Both the position numbers and the translations under genes were made by a program. A DNA stretch of 64,000 bases, from NCBI GenBank assembly GCA_015847255.1, contig JADLZK010007821.1, positions 1 through 64,000 on the forward strand. The letters run 5' to 3'. The notes under the pieces were generated by a model, which was not told the origin of the DNA, searched no databases, and was given only the letters and a program-made list of their open reading frames with translations. The DNA is from Hyparrhenia diplandra (lineage: Eukaryota; Streptophyta; Magnoliopsida; Poales; Poaceae). Of the stretch, positions 12,698 to 27,000 are shown one piece after another (the first letter of the stretch is position 1; each line of letters begins with the position of its first letter).

Positions 12698-15600
12698 TGT
12701 AACACCTCTGGTGTTAAGTCATAATTAAAAATTTGCCATGTCACCATCCGCATTGCAAAGCATGCATGGTTGGTTAACTTTGAAATGCATTAATTAAAAA
12801 ATAAGTTTATATTTGTAGATTGATTGCGTTTTAGGGTTTTAGAGTGATTTAATTTTTGTATATATGTTTTGATTCTAAGTATGTTTTTGGGCAATAGTTT
12901 AATATTTTTTAAAAGGGTGGTTTTATAAATTGTTTCAAAATTTATTTTGAAATTGATTTCTGAAACCCTAATTTTGTACCCCTTTCTACCCCCTTTCTCT
13001 AGTTTTAAAATTATTCAAAATTTTGGGTAAGCTTTCCAAAAGCAAAAGTGTGTATCTTTCTATGATGCACAATTTTTGTTTTTGGGGATTTTAAGTTTCT
13101 ATATAATTTTAAAAGATATTTTGAATCCAAGACACCCCTCAAAGTTGCCCCAAATTCAAATTTCAAAATGGAGGCCAAATTTGAAAATATTCCAATTATG
13201 AAAAGTGTAGATCTTGAAAAATGGAGCAACTTTTTGCTTTTTGGAGATTTTCATCTTCTATTCAATTTGGGAGAATTTTTGCAAAATACGTAAGGTTAGG
13301 GTTAGGTTGCTCAAAGGCCACACATGGCTGCCCATGCCTACCCATCGCCACCGCCGTCCGGCGGGCCGCCTCGCGATTTCGGGTCGCCCCCGCCACCGCC
13401 AACCACAACATCTTCGCTGAAGACGGAGCCACGCCCTCGACCCTCCCTTGCTCTATATAAAGCCCGAGCCGACGCCGTTTTCTTCTTTTTTCTTCTTTCC
13501 GGCCACCATTTTTTAATCGACCGCCGCCGCCGCCATTGCCGCTGATCCTCGAAGCTCCCTCCACTTAAATTGGCCGCGCCACCATCTCTCGCTCATCCTT
13601 GCACATCGCTGGAGCGCTCGCAGCTTCGCCTTTGCTCATGCGGCTGCGCCGTCGCCGTTTTCCCTGGCCAGACGGCAATTCCCTTGCCCGCCGCAAGCCG
13701 CCTTCGCCGTTGTTTCAGCGTGGGTGAGCTTCAAAGACGCCTTTCCTTGCATTTTTTTGATTCGCCGAGTCTGCGCCGGATCTTGTCGCTCATCGTTTTG
13801 CGCTTAGACCCAGGCGCTACGGAACGCTGATATCGCCGCCCGGAGTCCGCCGCCGTTCTTTCTTTGTCACCGCCGTCCGTCTACCTCTGCTTCATCCCGC
13901 TTTAATCGGCGTGGCTTGCGATGTCGGGTGAGCCTCCCGCCCGCGGCTGTCGCCGTCCGTTTTAAGTTTCTCGCTGCCCGTGGTCGCCGGGAACGTCATC
14001 GCGGTGAGAGTGCCGCCATGTCGCGCCGCCCGCGCGGTGGCAGCGTCGTAGCGAGGGGGGTAGATTTGTTTTTCGATTAATCGAGGGGCTCGGGTTCGCC
14101 GATCGTGCCGAGTCGCCGGTGTCCTCACAGCCGCCAGAAGGGAAGCTCAGCCGAGCTTTTTCATTTGTGTGGTTGCGCCGCCGTGCATGATGTAGCGATG
14201 GTACCAGGTGCCCCTAGGTGCCGGAGTTTTGGGTGCCATCCCGGTGCGTGAGGTCAGGGGAGATTGGCCAGGCCAAGCGCATCTGCGGGTCGCCCCGGCC
14301 GGTTCTTGTGATCTCTTGCCGGCCGGCCGTCACGTCCCAGCGTCGGGCTCGCTCTCTGGCGGGTTCAGGTCGGCCGGTTGGCCGGCCTTCGGGCCGGCTT
14401 TGTTGTTGCATGTTGGGCGAGGCCGGTAACTGAGCCCAAAGGCCATTTCTGTTCTATTTGTGTTTATCAATTTCCCTTTGTTTTGAATGGTGCCTATTTT
14501 TGTAAATTTTGTATAAATTCAAATACTTGTTCAAAAATTCTGAAAATTTTTGTATAGCCTTCCTATGAGTATGTCTATCCATGAAAAATATGAAACTTCA
14601 ATTTGAATAGTTTTTGCATGTTTTAAAATTACAATCTTTAATTAAAAAATGCATCTTCCATGAATTTTAGAAAATAAAATATATGTTCAAAAATTATGAA
14701 AATTATTTTGGTATTGTTTTTATGACATGATCTACCTATAAAAAAAATTTTGAGCTCATTTCAAGAAAGTTAAATTGTATGTCATTTTATGCTCTATTAA
14801 TTTATTTAAGAATTAGTGTATATTGACTTAGATTTTGTGTGACTTGGGATTGTTTGTGAATCTTGGACCATATCACAATCAAATGGTCCTTGAGAACTCT
14901 TTTTTAATAGTATAGTAGTCCAACAATTGGTTTTGTTGGCTTACAACTTTATTGAAAGAAAAAATGTTTATTGTTTATCATTTCATGCACTTGTAAGCAT
15001 CATGTTTATATTTCCATCATGTTAAAGCTTACATTATTTCGTAGTGAACGAGAATGAGTTAGTCAAGGTTGAGCAAGTTTCGGAGGAGGGTTATCTTGTT
15101 GGAGCCGGATTACATTTGTTAGTGGTGTTGACCCCGAGTCCGAAGTCGCCAACGAAAGCAAGCCCGGATACATTTAAACCCTTCCTTGATGTTTTACAAA
15201 GTTTTTTACACTTATGTTTATGATATGTTGCATTAAGTAATTAGGAGTTGAGTGATATCCTAATTGTTGCATTATCATCCTTGATATTTCAATACCATCC
15301 TTGTTAAACCTCGTTTTTTATTAAAAACCGCTTAGTGATGCTTAGCCCCGCTTAATTAGTTAAGCTTTTTTCATGAAAATGTTTTCGATGAGAATATGGT
15401 ACTCTTGAAAGAATAATGAAAAGTAGTGAGGAATTTGAGATCGGGACGGGACATAGGTTGAAAAAGTCGGTGGGACTTCCTAGCCGGCTTGTCCCGTTGG
15501 TCGGTTAAGGACCGTCCGCTGTTTGGCCTAAGTGTAATCGGGACTTTTAGTACGCCACATACCTCGTAAGCCCGATATCGGGGTATGCCAAATCGAATGG

Positions 15601-16534
15601 CAACCACGCGACCGGAAGTGAAGAGATGGCAGGAGTAACGTGTACCCGCCCCTACTTGAAATTTGCACGGCGTTGGGGTATTGTGCTCTCGGTGGCGCAG
15701 GCCTCGCTCCGTTTTGGACGATTTGGGAGAAGGTTGATATATGCAAGCTTAAGTGCTACATATGTCGTGTGGTAAGGAATCCCACCGGCTATAATCGATT
15801 CGAATCGCCGTTGTTCTCTGAGAAGGAGACCCGATTCCCCGACCTTCATCGTAGTAATTGTTGGAACATGGATCCGAGGAAAGATAGTTAGAATGATAAA
15901 GAAGTGTTTGCTCTAGTGTAGGATCACTTAGAGTATATTAGCTACTAATCATGGAATAAAATATTGAAAGTAAGGATTCACTATTAGTAAGCTTTTCTAC
16001 AAAAAGAGTCCTTGATTCTTGCTAAAACCTTACCTTGATTCCCAAAGCTAAAAGATTCCCGAAGTCTTCTCCTCTTTTCTTGTCGGGTAAGTCTTGTTGA
16101 GTACTCCCGCTTTCGAGGGTTCTTTTGACCCTTGTTGCGGGAGCAAGTCATGATGTGCTTGTTTTTGGTCCCTGGCCGCATGTCGGTGTACCTAGAGGAA
16201 GATGACGAAAGTAGGGCATTAAGTACCCAAGCAAGGTTTGTCGGTGTTATATATGTATAATGTTACTCCAATACTCTAAGGCTTGTAATAATGATACTTA
16301 AGTTTGTTTTTATCGGAACAAATGGTTTGAAAATTATGGTTATGTAATCCTTCCCAAGACTTTTACTCCGATGTATATTGAATAAATCATTTGTAATATT
16401 ACAATGACTCGTTAATGAGATCCTCGCTCGAAGATTAATAGTGCTTTCTAGATTATTAGGAATACGTGCATAGTAATCGAAGTCTTAGGGACAATGATAA
16501 GTGCATGTGGGCCCTCAGAATTTAGGAGGTTACA
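12698..16534 (+). repeat. 5' LTR of Tekay-type element
   Basis: Starts TGTAACACCTCTGGTG and ends GAGGTTACA. A TATA box, CTCTATATAAAGCC, lies near 13,451. The following 13,460-14,430 is very GC-rich and open in many frames on both strands; this is LTR leader, not separate genes. It aligns along its length with 24,027-27,636. Confidence 0.88.
13454..13460 (+). promoter_or_regulatory. TATA box of Tekay 5' LTR
   Basis: TATATAA followed by AGCCCGAGCCGACGCC. The same context appears in the 3' LTR near 24,615 (CTCTATAAAGCCCTGAG). Transcription of the element should start shortly downstream. Confidence 0.65.
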
Positions 16535-16540
16535 TTAATT

Positions 16541-16558
16541 TGGTACCGTGAGTCGCTC
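16541..16558 (+). other. Primer-binding site of Tekay element (Met-tRNA type, degraded)
   Basis: TGGTACCGTGAGTCGCTC lies 6 bp after the 5' LTR and resembles the usual TGGTATCAGAGC... complement of initiator Met-tRNA, with mismatches. Confidence 0.55.
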
Positions 16559-16932
16559 ATTAACAGAGTTACTATAGTATTACTTTTTACAAAACTTCAA
16601 AATGATTTGAGTCAAAGTAATTTAATTCCTATTTTGGTCCAAATTGCTTATGCCTCATTTTTATCCATTTTTGTAAATCCTTTTCTATAATTCAAAGGTT
16701 GTGTAGTGGAGTAACATACTATATTGCCCTATATAATAAGTTTTTTACGCATAGTTTCATAAGTTCGATTCATGCATCATGCTTAATTAACTTTGTTAAT
16801 TGTCTTCCCTTTAATATGGTTTGGGTTAAGTATATCAATCCTATTCTTGCTAACCGATCTTCCTAATCTATCCTTTAATCTAATCTTACCTTTCTACAGG
16901 GATGACACGTACAAGCGACTCCTAGAAAGAAG

Positions 16933-18782
16933 ATGGACCCAAGGGAGTCCCACGACACCACCGCCCCAGAGATGATGGTGCCGCCAAAGCACTAGTAGGC
17001 CCGGGTTTACAAGCGAAATAGAAACGCTTACTAGGAGTTGGGCGAAGCCACCGTGGCTAGAGAGGAGGGTACCTTACGCATTGGTGATCGTGTGGGGGAG
17101 CCGAACGCCGTAATCCGGATTATGAAGATTGTCAGCGAGTCTTGTTCCGTAGTCCAAGAAAGGGATCTAAAAGGCAAGGCTTTGCAAAGTGGGCCATACA
17201 TCGTATCCATGAGTTAGAGGTTCGTGTGCAAGATTTGGAAGCATATAATGATAATCTACATGAAGCAAAGATCCATCGTAATCATCACTATGAAGATGTT
17301 GAAGATGATATGGGTGTCATTAAAAATGACGATGAGGAAGAAGAGGGACATGAGGAGATAGTGCCACTCCGCTGATGGTGAAGAAGAAGAAGAGGAGCCT
17401 GAGGAGATGGAGCCCTATCATGACAGTGAGGATGATGCTTAAGCTGTTGGAAGGGTGTTGTAAGATATGTTAGATAGAGTATGTAAAACTTAGTGGGTTT
17501 GGGTGGTCCTGCCTAACTGCAGGGTTGTGTAATAACTAAGTAAACCTGTTTGGTGTGTTTCTTTGTAACCTCTTAAAAAGTTCTATGAAGGCTAATAAAT
17601 AAAGTTCGTTTGTTTGTAACACAGTCACATGCCAGTAGCTCTCATGGTGGTGCTGCACCTGACCCACCACCAGTTCCCACAAATCTGGCAGATGCCATTG
17701 CCGCTCTAGTGCAGGCTACCACGGAAAACAGCCGCTTAATGCGAGAAGTGGCCCAGAATAATAGGAATGCACCACAGAATCATCGTGGTCGCAGTCATGA
17801 TAAAGATGAGATCCATTATCCAGACTTTACTGACACTAAACCTCCAATATTCTTAAGGGCCGATGAGCCAATAGAGGCAGATGATTGGCTCCGCTATGGG
17901 CCGAAGTTTGAACTCATTGATTGCAAATCAATATCGAAGCCCGTTTTTGCCGCACGCCAGTTTGAGTCTGCCGGGTGCTTGGTGGAAAAATCTTTTGAAT
18001 ATGCGGCCATTTTGGTCATCATCTAACCCGGGCGAGTTTTGTGAGGCCTTCCGTAATAATTGTATCCCAAAGGGGGGTAATGGAACAAAAGCTAGATGAG
18101 TTTTTAGCTCTAAAAGTAAGAGGACATGTCAAGATTGCAATATGTTGGGAGATTTAATGGAGTTATCTCAAGATGCTTCCCCGAAAGCATGTGGATACTG
18201 ACCCCAAGAAGAAGAAATGGTTCCTGCGTGGTCTCAAGCCTAAACTCAAAACCATGATGACCACCCATACCACGCATACACCTACCACGAGGTAGTTAAT
18301 ATGGCGATCCGTCTTTGAATAGGAGTATCGCCAAAGACAAGGAAATCAAGAATAAGAAAAAGAATGTGTCCTCCGGATCTTCTAGTAGAAATAAGAAACG
18401 GCGAGGGTGATTTATCATCCTCCAATCATTCCGACCTCCCCTATCGTCCACCAAAATTCAGGCAAGAAATCACTTGTCCGACCTGGCGCAACTTCTTTTA
18501 TCCACGCCCGGCCCGAATGCCCTTTCGCATTCAGAACCCCACCCCCACCAAATCACAACTACCCCTGTTACAATTGTGGGAAGCCCGGTCATTTTGCTTA
18601 GGATTGTCCCAACCGCACAAGCATAATCCTAATTATCGTGGAGCTTACCGAAGCCAAAGACACCGACAAAATAAGACTAATAATCCAAGGGTAAAGGTGA
18701 AAAGAAGACGGATGAGTCTTTTATACTCGTGCATCGAAATACCGTAGGGGAACCCGTTATGATGGGTATGTTTCCGTGCTAA
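16933..18782 (+). pseudogene. Tekay gag region, frameshifted
   Basis: Gag would form the virus-like particle that packages the element RNA. A first ATG at 16,933 gives MDPRESHDTTAPEMMVPP and soon stops. A separate frame at 17,142-17,375 encodes HRIHELEVRVQDLEAYNDNL, a coiled-coil-like heptad stretch with an acidic tail. The Gag core runs in pieces from 17,610 (DEPIEADDWLRYGPKFELID, then AWWKNLL in another frame). A zinc knuckle, CYNCGKPGHFA followed by DCP, lies at about 18,568-18,609. At least three frame changes are needed to connect these blocks. Gag joined directly to pol before the solo LTR landed at 18,790. Confidence 0.8.
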
Positions 18783-18790
18783 TCACCCTG

Positions 18791-20547
18791 TGGTTGACGG
18801 GTAGTTATTGTCAACTTTTACTATGAAATAATAGAACATTTGAGGACAAAACAAATAAAAGATAGGGTTTATACTAATAATTTCCACAAGTTTTTGTATA
18901 CACTCGGTTTTTGTGTGAACTCTGGAAAACCTCGAAAATCGTGAGAAGAAAGAGGAGAATTCAAGACACCGAAGAAAAGGACCAAATGCAGGCGATTGGA
19001 GTAAATTCCGTGGGTCTATATGAGAAGAGAAGACACCTCGCCAAAGCCGGCCCCACACCCTTCCGGGTGGGCCGGGCGCCTGGGGAAGGGGGTTGCCGCA
19101 CGGCACCCCTTGGTGATTTCACGCGTCCGCCCGAAGCTTCCTACAACCGCCCTATGGAGTTGATCTAGTCCGCCCAATCAAGTCGGGTTTGATCCAAGGG
19201 TTGAGATTCATTCTATGGAGCTATAAAGAAGGGGCGGGGCTACCCCACGAAAACCCTAATTCAAGATCAAGATCTAAAACCCGAGTTCCGGAGATCAAGT
19301 CCGAGCCATAAACCCTAGTTCCTCGAATAGTTCTAGATTTAGAGAGATTAGCTACTAGCAATAGATTAGAAGGAGTTCCAAGCATTGGAAGGCTTGAGCT
19401 CTCGGTCCTGCCAAGGTGTTTCATAGGTACATTGTTATACTCTTTGATATATTTATATCTTTGGTATATTCACTACTCATTGATCATCTATGATATTGTT
19501 CTTTATCTTTATTATATTATCATTTGCTTTGTTTATTGTTTGCTTTAATATGTCTAGTAGAGTTATTTATTTACTATGGATTGCATGCTTAGGATTGTAT
19601 AGCCCTCATCTTATAACGCAGGCAAGATAGGTGTTATAACTTATGTAAGCATGGTGCTTATATATGTTATATACGCAAAATATCCCCCTATATGACGAGG
19701 TTTGGGGTAGTTAGTAAGAGGTGCGGCTCTATTGAGTCTTCTATAGTCCTCCCTCTCCATATAGTTAACGGTAGATCGCGTGTCATGCGGCTAAGGTGAA
19801 GATCTCATTATTGAATCCTTCCTAGTTGATAATCCTTAAGTTTGTTATGAAGTAATAAGTAGTACCTATGATAACTAGATGTTTGCACTAATTAGAGTTT
19901 AGCAATAACATGTGATGATAGTTACACATAAGTTTTCCTTATATTGCCCCATGTGAGTCCTTAGACTAGAATATTCTGTTGAATCTTTATCATTTCATGA
20001 TGGCTTGATCCCTGTATTTATCATTTATCTTATTGAGCATTTATCATATATATCTTTATCTTATTTATTATTATTATTTTATGTGACATTAACCCATTTG
20101 TTGAGTAGAAGCTTTATCATTATTGGTTATAGATACTCCATATATAAGGACTTTATTAGTATTAGTAATCAGTAGATTTAATCCTGTCTTCCTAGTGGTA
20201 CGACATTCCCTTACTCATTAAAATGCTACAATGGTATAGATTATTCGTCCGCTTGCTTGCGAGTCTTTCTATTCTTTATCTTATTCTATATCCTGCCTAG
20301 TCATATCATTTTATGCCATGTTATACTTTCTAGTTGCATAAGTGGATTGATCGATCTTCGCTTGACTAGAAGTATAGGTTATTCTTTGGCTAGTGAATAA
20401 GTGGCTTTATGATTGTTATTATACCAAAGATCCTTGTTTGGGGTCATTGCTTTATAGTTTTGTCACCTAACTTCATTCAAGTATGAGAGCGCCATAGTAT
20501 TTGAAGGGCTAGAGAGCTATATTAGTGATGTCGTTAAGGTGTCAACA
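18791..20547 (+). mobile_element. Solo LTR (1,757 bp) nested between gag and protease of the Tekay element
   Basis: Bounded by CCCTG on both sides (18,786-18,790 and 20,548-20,552), a 5-bp target duplication. It begins TGGTTGACGGG and ends GGTGTCAACA, giving TG...CA ends and a short inverted repeat. It contains an LTR promoter: GAGCTATAAAGAAGGGGCGG near 19,215 followed by a CCCTAATTC leader. No internal retrotransposon sequence is present, so it is a solo LTR left by recombination. Removing it joins the Gag end to the protease start (LLFDYGASHTFI). Confidence 0.9.
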
Positions 20548-23500
20548 CCCTGCGATTACATTATTTGATTACGGTGCATCACATACATTCATCAATAGAA
20601 CATTTGTTGTGAAACATGAAATATCAATTGGGGAGACAAAAGAAAATTTCTTTATCTGATCGCTGGGGGACGCCTCAATAATACTAGGGAGATGGTACAA
20701 CAAGTACCTATAATATTGGGTGGACATCGCTTTCTCACCAACATGATAATTTTAAGGATCGGGATATAGATGTGATCCTAGGTATGAAACGGATGTATCA
20801 AAGATGGGGTCACATCGAAATGTTCAATAGAACAATAAAGGTAAATATACTGGATAGTAGTTCTCAACTTTTTATTCAACTCCCTATTCCTAAGAGGGCG
20901 TTGAAAGAATCGGTCACAACTTCTCATTTATGAAATCAAAGATATTCCAAGAGGTCCGTGAGTTCCCCAAATGTTTTCCCCAAAGATTTACTCCGTCCGG
21001 CCACCGCACGGGGAAGTTGAATTCAAGATAGATTTGAAGCCGAACCGCCTCGATATCCGTGAGAGCATATAGAATGCCACCCAAAGAACTTCAGCAGAAA
21101 GTTAAAGACTCGCCATAAAGAATTGCTTGATAAAGGTTTTATCCGCCTAGTTCGTCACTTTGGGGTTGTCCCGCAATATTTGTGAAAAAAGAAGGATAAC
21201 ACCTTAAGGATGTGCATTGATTATCGCCCAATCGAATGAGGTGATCATTAAAAACAAGTATCCTTTGTCCCGCATTGATCCTTTTGACCAACTTGCTAGA
21301 GCCAAGGTCTTCAAAAACTCGATTTGAGATCGTGGTATCATCGTTTAAGATCAAACCTAAGGATATACCCAAGACCGTGGATTTACCACGCATATGGTCT
21401 TATATGAATATTTGGTGATGTCTTTTGATTAACCAATGCCCCGGCTCATTTTATGTACTTGATGAACTCAAGATTCATGCCCGAAGCTTGACAAGTTCGT
21501 AGTGGTTTTCATTGACGCATATATTGATATATTCCAAGAATAAGGAAGAACATGCCGAAAGCACCGTGAATAGTTCCGACTCATCCGAGAAAAACACGCT
21601 ATATGCTGTTTTAGCAAGTGTGCCTTCCGCTGGAAGAAGTACAATTTCGGCCGTATTATCGCCAGAGGGAGTTGCCGTAGAGATCCAAGTAAAGTCGAGA
21701 TATCCTCAACCGAAACCACCTACCACAGCTCACCAAGTTCGCAGCTTCTTTTGAATGGCGGTTATTACCGCCAATTTATTCCACTTCTAAAAGTAGCAAA
21801 AGCCTATCACCGAAGCTACATCAAAAATCAAACTAAGTTTGTCGGGTCATCCTAATGTGAGAAAAAGCTTTCCGCACTCTAAAAGTCATTAACCATCGCA
21901 TTCAATCTTGGCACAAAATCGATATTGAGAAGCCATTTGATGTTCAATGTGATGCTTCCCAGATTGGCATGGGTGTGTATCGATGCAAGAAGCGAAGAGT
22001 CATTGCTTATGCTTCTAGGCAACTCAAGCGCCATGAGGAACACTATCCAACTCATGATCCGGAGTTAGCGCTAGTTGTTCATGCATTAAAAATCAAGGCC
22101 ACTATCTGTTGGGTAATACTTGTCACATCTATACAGATCATAAGAGTTTAAAATATATTTTCACTCACCTCGAGTTGAATATGCTTCAAAGAAGGTGGTT
22201 AGAATTGATTAAAGATTATGATCTTGAAGTGCATTATCATCCTAGTAAGGCAAATGTGGTTGCGGGATGCATTAAGTCCAAGTCTCAATGCAATTGTCTT
22301 ACAAGAAGTTTAAGGGATGAAACTTTGTGTCAAGAACTAGAGAAAATGAATATAGAAATTGTTTGACAGGGATTTTTTAGTCAATGTTGCTGATTGAATC
22401 AACTCTTAAAGATCGATTGTTCTTTGCACAAAAGAAAGTAAGGGGGCATAGCTCATATAAAAGAGAAGGTTAAAAAGTGGGAAGCCAACTTGTTTCGCAC
22501 TGATGAGGCGTGATGTGTTATGGTTCAAGAATCGCCCCGGTGGTATCAAAGGTTCCTAAATTACGCCAAAGAAATCCTTGATGAAGCAACACTTGACAAG
22601 ATACTCTTATTCATCAAGCATAAAGATGTATCAAGACCTGAAATAGAGATTTTGCGGACAAAAATAAAGATTGAGGTTGCTCGTTATGTGGCTAAGTGTG
22701 ATACATATATGTCAACGAAGTAAAAGGCCGCATATGAAAACCGCCTGAATTACATCCATTACCCGCTCCATCCCCGGAAAATGGGAAGAAATTACCATAG
22801 ATTTTGGCTATCGGTTTGCCTCAGACATAAAAAAGGGTTTCAACCGGGATTTGGGTTATTGTTGATCGCCTTACTAAAATAGCATACCGCCGCTGAAAGA
22901 TAATTTTACCTCAAGAAAACCTATGCCGAAGTTATATATTGATCGATATCTGGGCCTTCATGGAGCCCTCAAGACCATTGTCTCTATAGAGGTGCACGCT
23001 TATGGCTCAAATTTGGGAAAACATGTCGCAAATCTATGGGTACCAAACTTATCCATACCTATCGTAATTACGTAATTTCCATGTGAGATGCGTAATCAAA
23101 AGTTATTAATCAAATTTTAGAGGACATGTTAAGGCATATGTTCTCAGCTATTCAGCTTAAGTGGGATGAATGCTTGCCCTTAAAGTAGCTTCAGTACAAC
23201 AAATGTAAATATCAAGAAAGTATTAGAATGGCACCATTTGAAGCACTATATGGTGCGGTGTAGAACTCCATTAAATTGGTCTCGAACACGGGAAAAGATG
23301 GTATTTTGGGTAGACATGGTTAAAGAAGCGTAAAAAAGTCGACTGTGACCGGCATATATAAAAGACAACTCAGTCTCGAAAAAGTTATGTGGATAAAAAG
23401 ACATCGCCTTTAACCTTTGAAGTAGGAGATTATGTTTATCTTAAAGTATCACCCATAAAAAGGAGTAAAACTGTTTTGCGTTAAAGGGGAAAGTTGGCAC

Positions 23501-23850
23501 CTACGTTATGTTGGACCATTTTCAAATTCTGGAAATCCATGTGGGGAGTTAGCATACCGTCTAAGGTTACCTCAACACTTGTCACTGTGCAAAATGTTTT
23601 TCATATCACAAGCGAAGAAAAATGTCTTCGAGTGCCGACCGAAAGTGGTTGACGTTGAAGGAGTTGAACTCGAGCTCCGATCGACCTATTGAGGAATATC
23701 CTATTCGAATTTTTAGATCGAAAAGACCGTGTTACTCGTAGAAAAACAATCGGTGGTATAAAATTCAATGGAACCAACATTCCAAGAAGAAGCTACGTGG
23801 GAGTCCAGGAATATCTACAGAGCATTTTCCTCGAAGTTCTTTGCTTCTAT
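20548..23850 (+). pseudogene. Tekay pol remnants: protease, RT, RNase H, integrase, chromodomain
   Basis: Pol would process proteins, copy RNA to DNA and integrate it. Protease motif LFDYGASHTFINRTFV is near 20,566. RT (about 20,940-21,780) is badly eroded, with only scattered pieces legible. The RNase H region is clearer: VQCDASQIGMGVYRCKKRRV, then ASRQLKRHEEHYPTHDPELA (about 21,945-22,090) and IYTDHKSLKYIFTHLELN (about 22,126). An integrase piece reads WVIVDRLTKIA (about 22,850). The C-terminal tail DRKDRVTRRKTI ... QEYLQS (23,715-23,820) resembles a chromovirus chromodomain end. Stops and frameshifts occur every few dozen codons. Confidence 0.8.
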
Positions 23851-24026
23851 CTAGGTTCGGTTCACTCTATGAGTTGTAACTATCTCTTTTTAAACCCCGT
23901 AATGTGTATTATGTAAAACCCCTAATTGCTTTTACAAACTAGTTTGAGATGTGTTTGCTTGACACATTTCTTTGCCGTTACTTAACTGGGCTTTTAAATC
24001 TCGTGATCTAGATTTTTTTAAAGGGC

Positions 24027-27000
24027 CGTAATTACCTTCCACCTCACAGTGTTAAGTCATAATTAAAAATTTGCCATGTCATCATTCCGCATTTGAAAAT
24101 GCATTAATTAAAAAATAAGTTTATATTTTGTAGATTGATTGCATTTTAGGGTTTTTAGGATTGATTTAATTTTTGTATATATGTTTTTTGATCCTAGAAA
24201 GTATGTTTTTGGGCAATAGTTTAATATTTTTAAAAAATTTGGTTTTATAAATTGTTTTCAAAAATTTATTTTTGAAATTAGATTTTAAACCCTAATTTTG
24301 TACCCTTTTCTACCCCCTTTTCTCCCGTTTTTAAATTATTCAAAATTGGGGTGCTTCAAAGCAAAAGTGTGTACCTTTCTAAGATGCACAATTTTGCTTT
24401 TGGAGATTTTCATTTTCTATTCAAAATTTGGGAGAATTTTGCAAAATCTGAGGTTGGGTTAGATTACTACGATTGTTTAACACTAATGCACATGCGCCGC
24501 GCATACACCGCCCGTCGCCATAGCGCCTCGTGACCCGGTCGTCCTTCGCGGCGTCACCGACCACCGCTAACATCTTCGCGAAGATGCGAGCCCGTCCTCG
24601 ATCCTCTCCCTTGCTCTATAAAGCCCTGAGCCGACGCCGTCTTCTTCTTTTTCTTCTTTCCGGCCACCACCGACCCCGTCGTCACCGCGCCATTGTCGTC
24701 GTCCTCGAGCTCCCTCCACTCAAATTGCCACGCCACTATCTCTCCCTCATCCTTGTGCATCGTTTGAGCCACCTCACGCGGCTTCTCCGCGCAGCCCCCG
24801 TCGTCTTCCTCGTGGACGGCAATTCCATCGCCACAAACTGCCCCGCCGTTGCTGGCTTCTGGCGTGGGTGAGCTTATTAAAGGCCTTCCTTGCGTTTTTT
24901 ATTCGCGCCCTGGTCAGCTGAATCTTGTCGGCTCGACCGTTTTGCAGTCGTGACCGGGACGCACTGGAACGCCGATATCGTCGCGCGGTCCGCCGCCGTT
25001 GATATGTCACCACCGATCCGTCTACCTCAGCTTCATCCCGCCTCAAGCGGCGTGAGCACCGTGCTGCGAAGGTGAGCTCCTGTCGTCTGCCTGTGCGTCC
25101 GTTTTCCGTTTTCTCACACACCGTAGTCGCGGAACGTCATCGCCGGCGAGTGCGCCATGTCGCGCCGCCGCGCGCGCAGCTAGCCGCGTCAGCGTAGGAG
25201 CCGTTTTGTTCGGTGTCGAGGGGGCTCGGGTTCGCCGTCGGTGCGAGTCGCCGGTGTCCTCGCCTTCGCCGGAGGAGCTTTTTCCGCTGTGTGGCCGGCG
25301 CGCGTGCGCCATGATCGCCGGCGATGGTACCGCGATGCCCTAGGTGCCGGTTTTTGGGTGCCATCGGTCTTGGCGGGGTCGGGGAATGCGGCGGGGCTAA
25401 TGCGTCACGGCGAGATCGCCGTGGCGGTTGTCGCCGATCGTATGGGTGATTCGCCAGTCAACGTCGGGCTCGCTCCTAGCGGCTGGGTCAACCGGTTGCC
25501 CGTGTTGGGCCGAGCGGTAACTTTAGGCCCAAAGGCCCATTCTGTTCTATTTGTGTTTATCAATTTCCTTTGTTTTTGAATAGTGCCCTGTTTTTTATAT
25601 TTTGTATAAATTCAAATACTTGTTCAAAAAAATTGCGAAAAATTTTTTGTATGGCAACTTCCCTATGAGTATGTCTATCCATGAAACATATGAAACTTGA
25701 ATTTGGAATAGTTTTTGCATGTTTTTAAAATTACATTCTTTAATTAAAAATGCATCTTCCATGAATTTTTAGAAAAAATAAAATATATGTTCAAAAATTA
25801 TGAAAATTATTTTGAAATCTTTGTTTTATGACATGATCTACCTATAAAAAAAATTTGAGCTCATTTCAAGAAAGTTAAATTGTATGTCATTTTATGCTCT
25901 ATTAATTTATTAGGTAATTAGTGTATATTGACTTAGATTTTTGTGTGACTTGGGATTGTTTGTGAATCTTGGACCATATCACAATCAAATGGTCTTGAGA
26001 ACTCTTTTTAATAGTATAGTAGTCCAACAAAGTTGGTTTTGTTGGCTTTACAACTTTATCGTGAAAGAAAATTCTCAATTGTTTATCATTTTCATGCACT
26101 TGTAAGCATCATGTTTATATTTCCATCATGTTAAAGCTTACATTATTAGGTGTAGTGAACAAGAATGAGTTAGTCAAAAGTTGAGCAAGTTTTAGGAGGA
26201 GGGTTATCTTGTTGGAGCGGATGTTGTTAGTGGTGTTGACCCGAGTCAGAAGTGGATCAACGAAAAGCAAGCCGGGATACATTTAAATCCCTTCCTTGAT
26301 GTTTTACAAAGTTTTTTACACTTATGTTTATGATATGTTGCATTAGTAATTAGGAGTTGAGTGATATCCTAATTGTTGCATTATCATCCTTGATATTTAA
26401 TACCATCCTTGTTAAACCTCGTTTTTATTAAAAGCGCTTAGTGATCTTAGCCCAGCTTTTAATTAGTTAAGCTTTTCATGAAAATGTTTTCGATGAGAAT
26501 ATGGTACTCTTGAAGAATAATGAAAAGTAGTGGGGAATTTGAGTCGGACGGGACATAGGTTGAAAAGTCGGTGGGACTTCCTAGGCGTGCTTGTCGTGTT
26601 GGTCGGTTAGGGACCGTCGTTGTTTGGCTGAGTGTGTCGGACTTTTTAGTCGCGGCCACATACTCCGGTAAGCGATATGTCGGTATGCCGTCGGGGAGCG
26701 GCAACCATACACGGAAGTGAGATGGCGGGGAGTACGTGTACCGCCCTACTTGAAATTTGCACGGCGGTGGGATGCTTGTGCTCTCGGGTGGCGCGGCCCT
26801 CGTTCCGTTTTGGGCGATCACGGGAGAAAGGTTGATATATGCAAGCTTAAAGTGCTACATATGTCGTGTGGTAGGAATCCCATTTTGGCTATGTCGATTC
26901 GAATCGATCGTTTGCTTCTCGGAGAAGGGCGATTCCACGACCTTCATCGTAGTAATTGTTGGAACATGGATGCGAGGAAAGATAGTTAGAATGATAAGAA

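Noticed and set aside
13260..14430. Many open frames on both strands (also 24,480-25,520)
   Set aside because: They lie in the GC-rich leader part of the two Tekay LTRs, are not conserved in frame between the LTRs, and show no domain.
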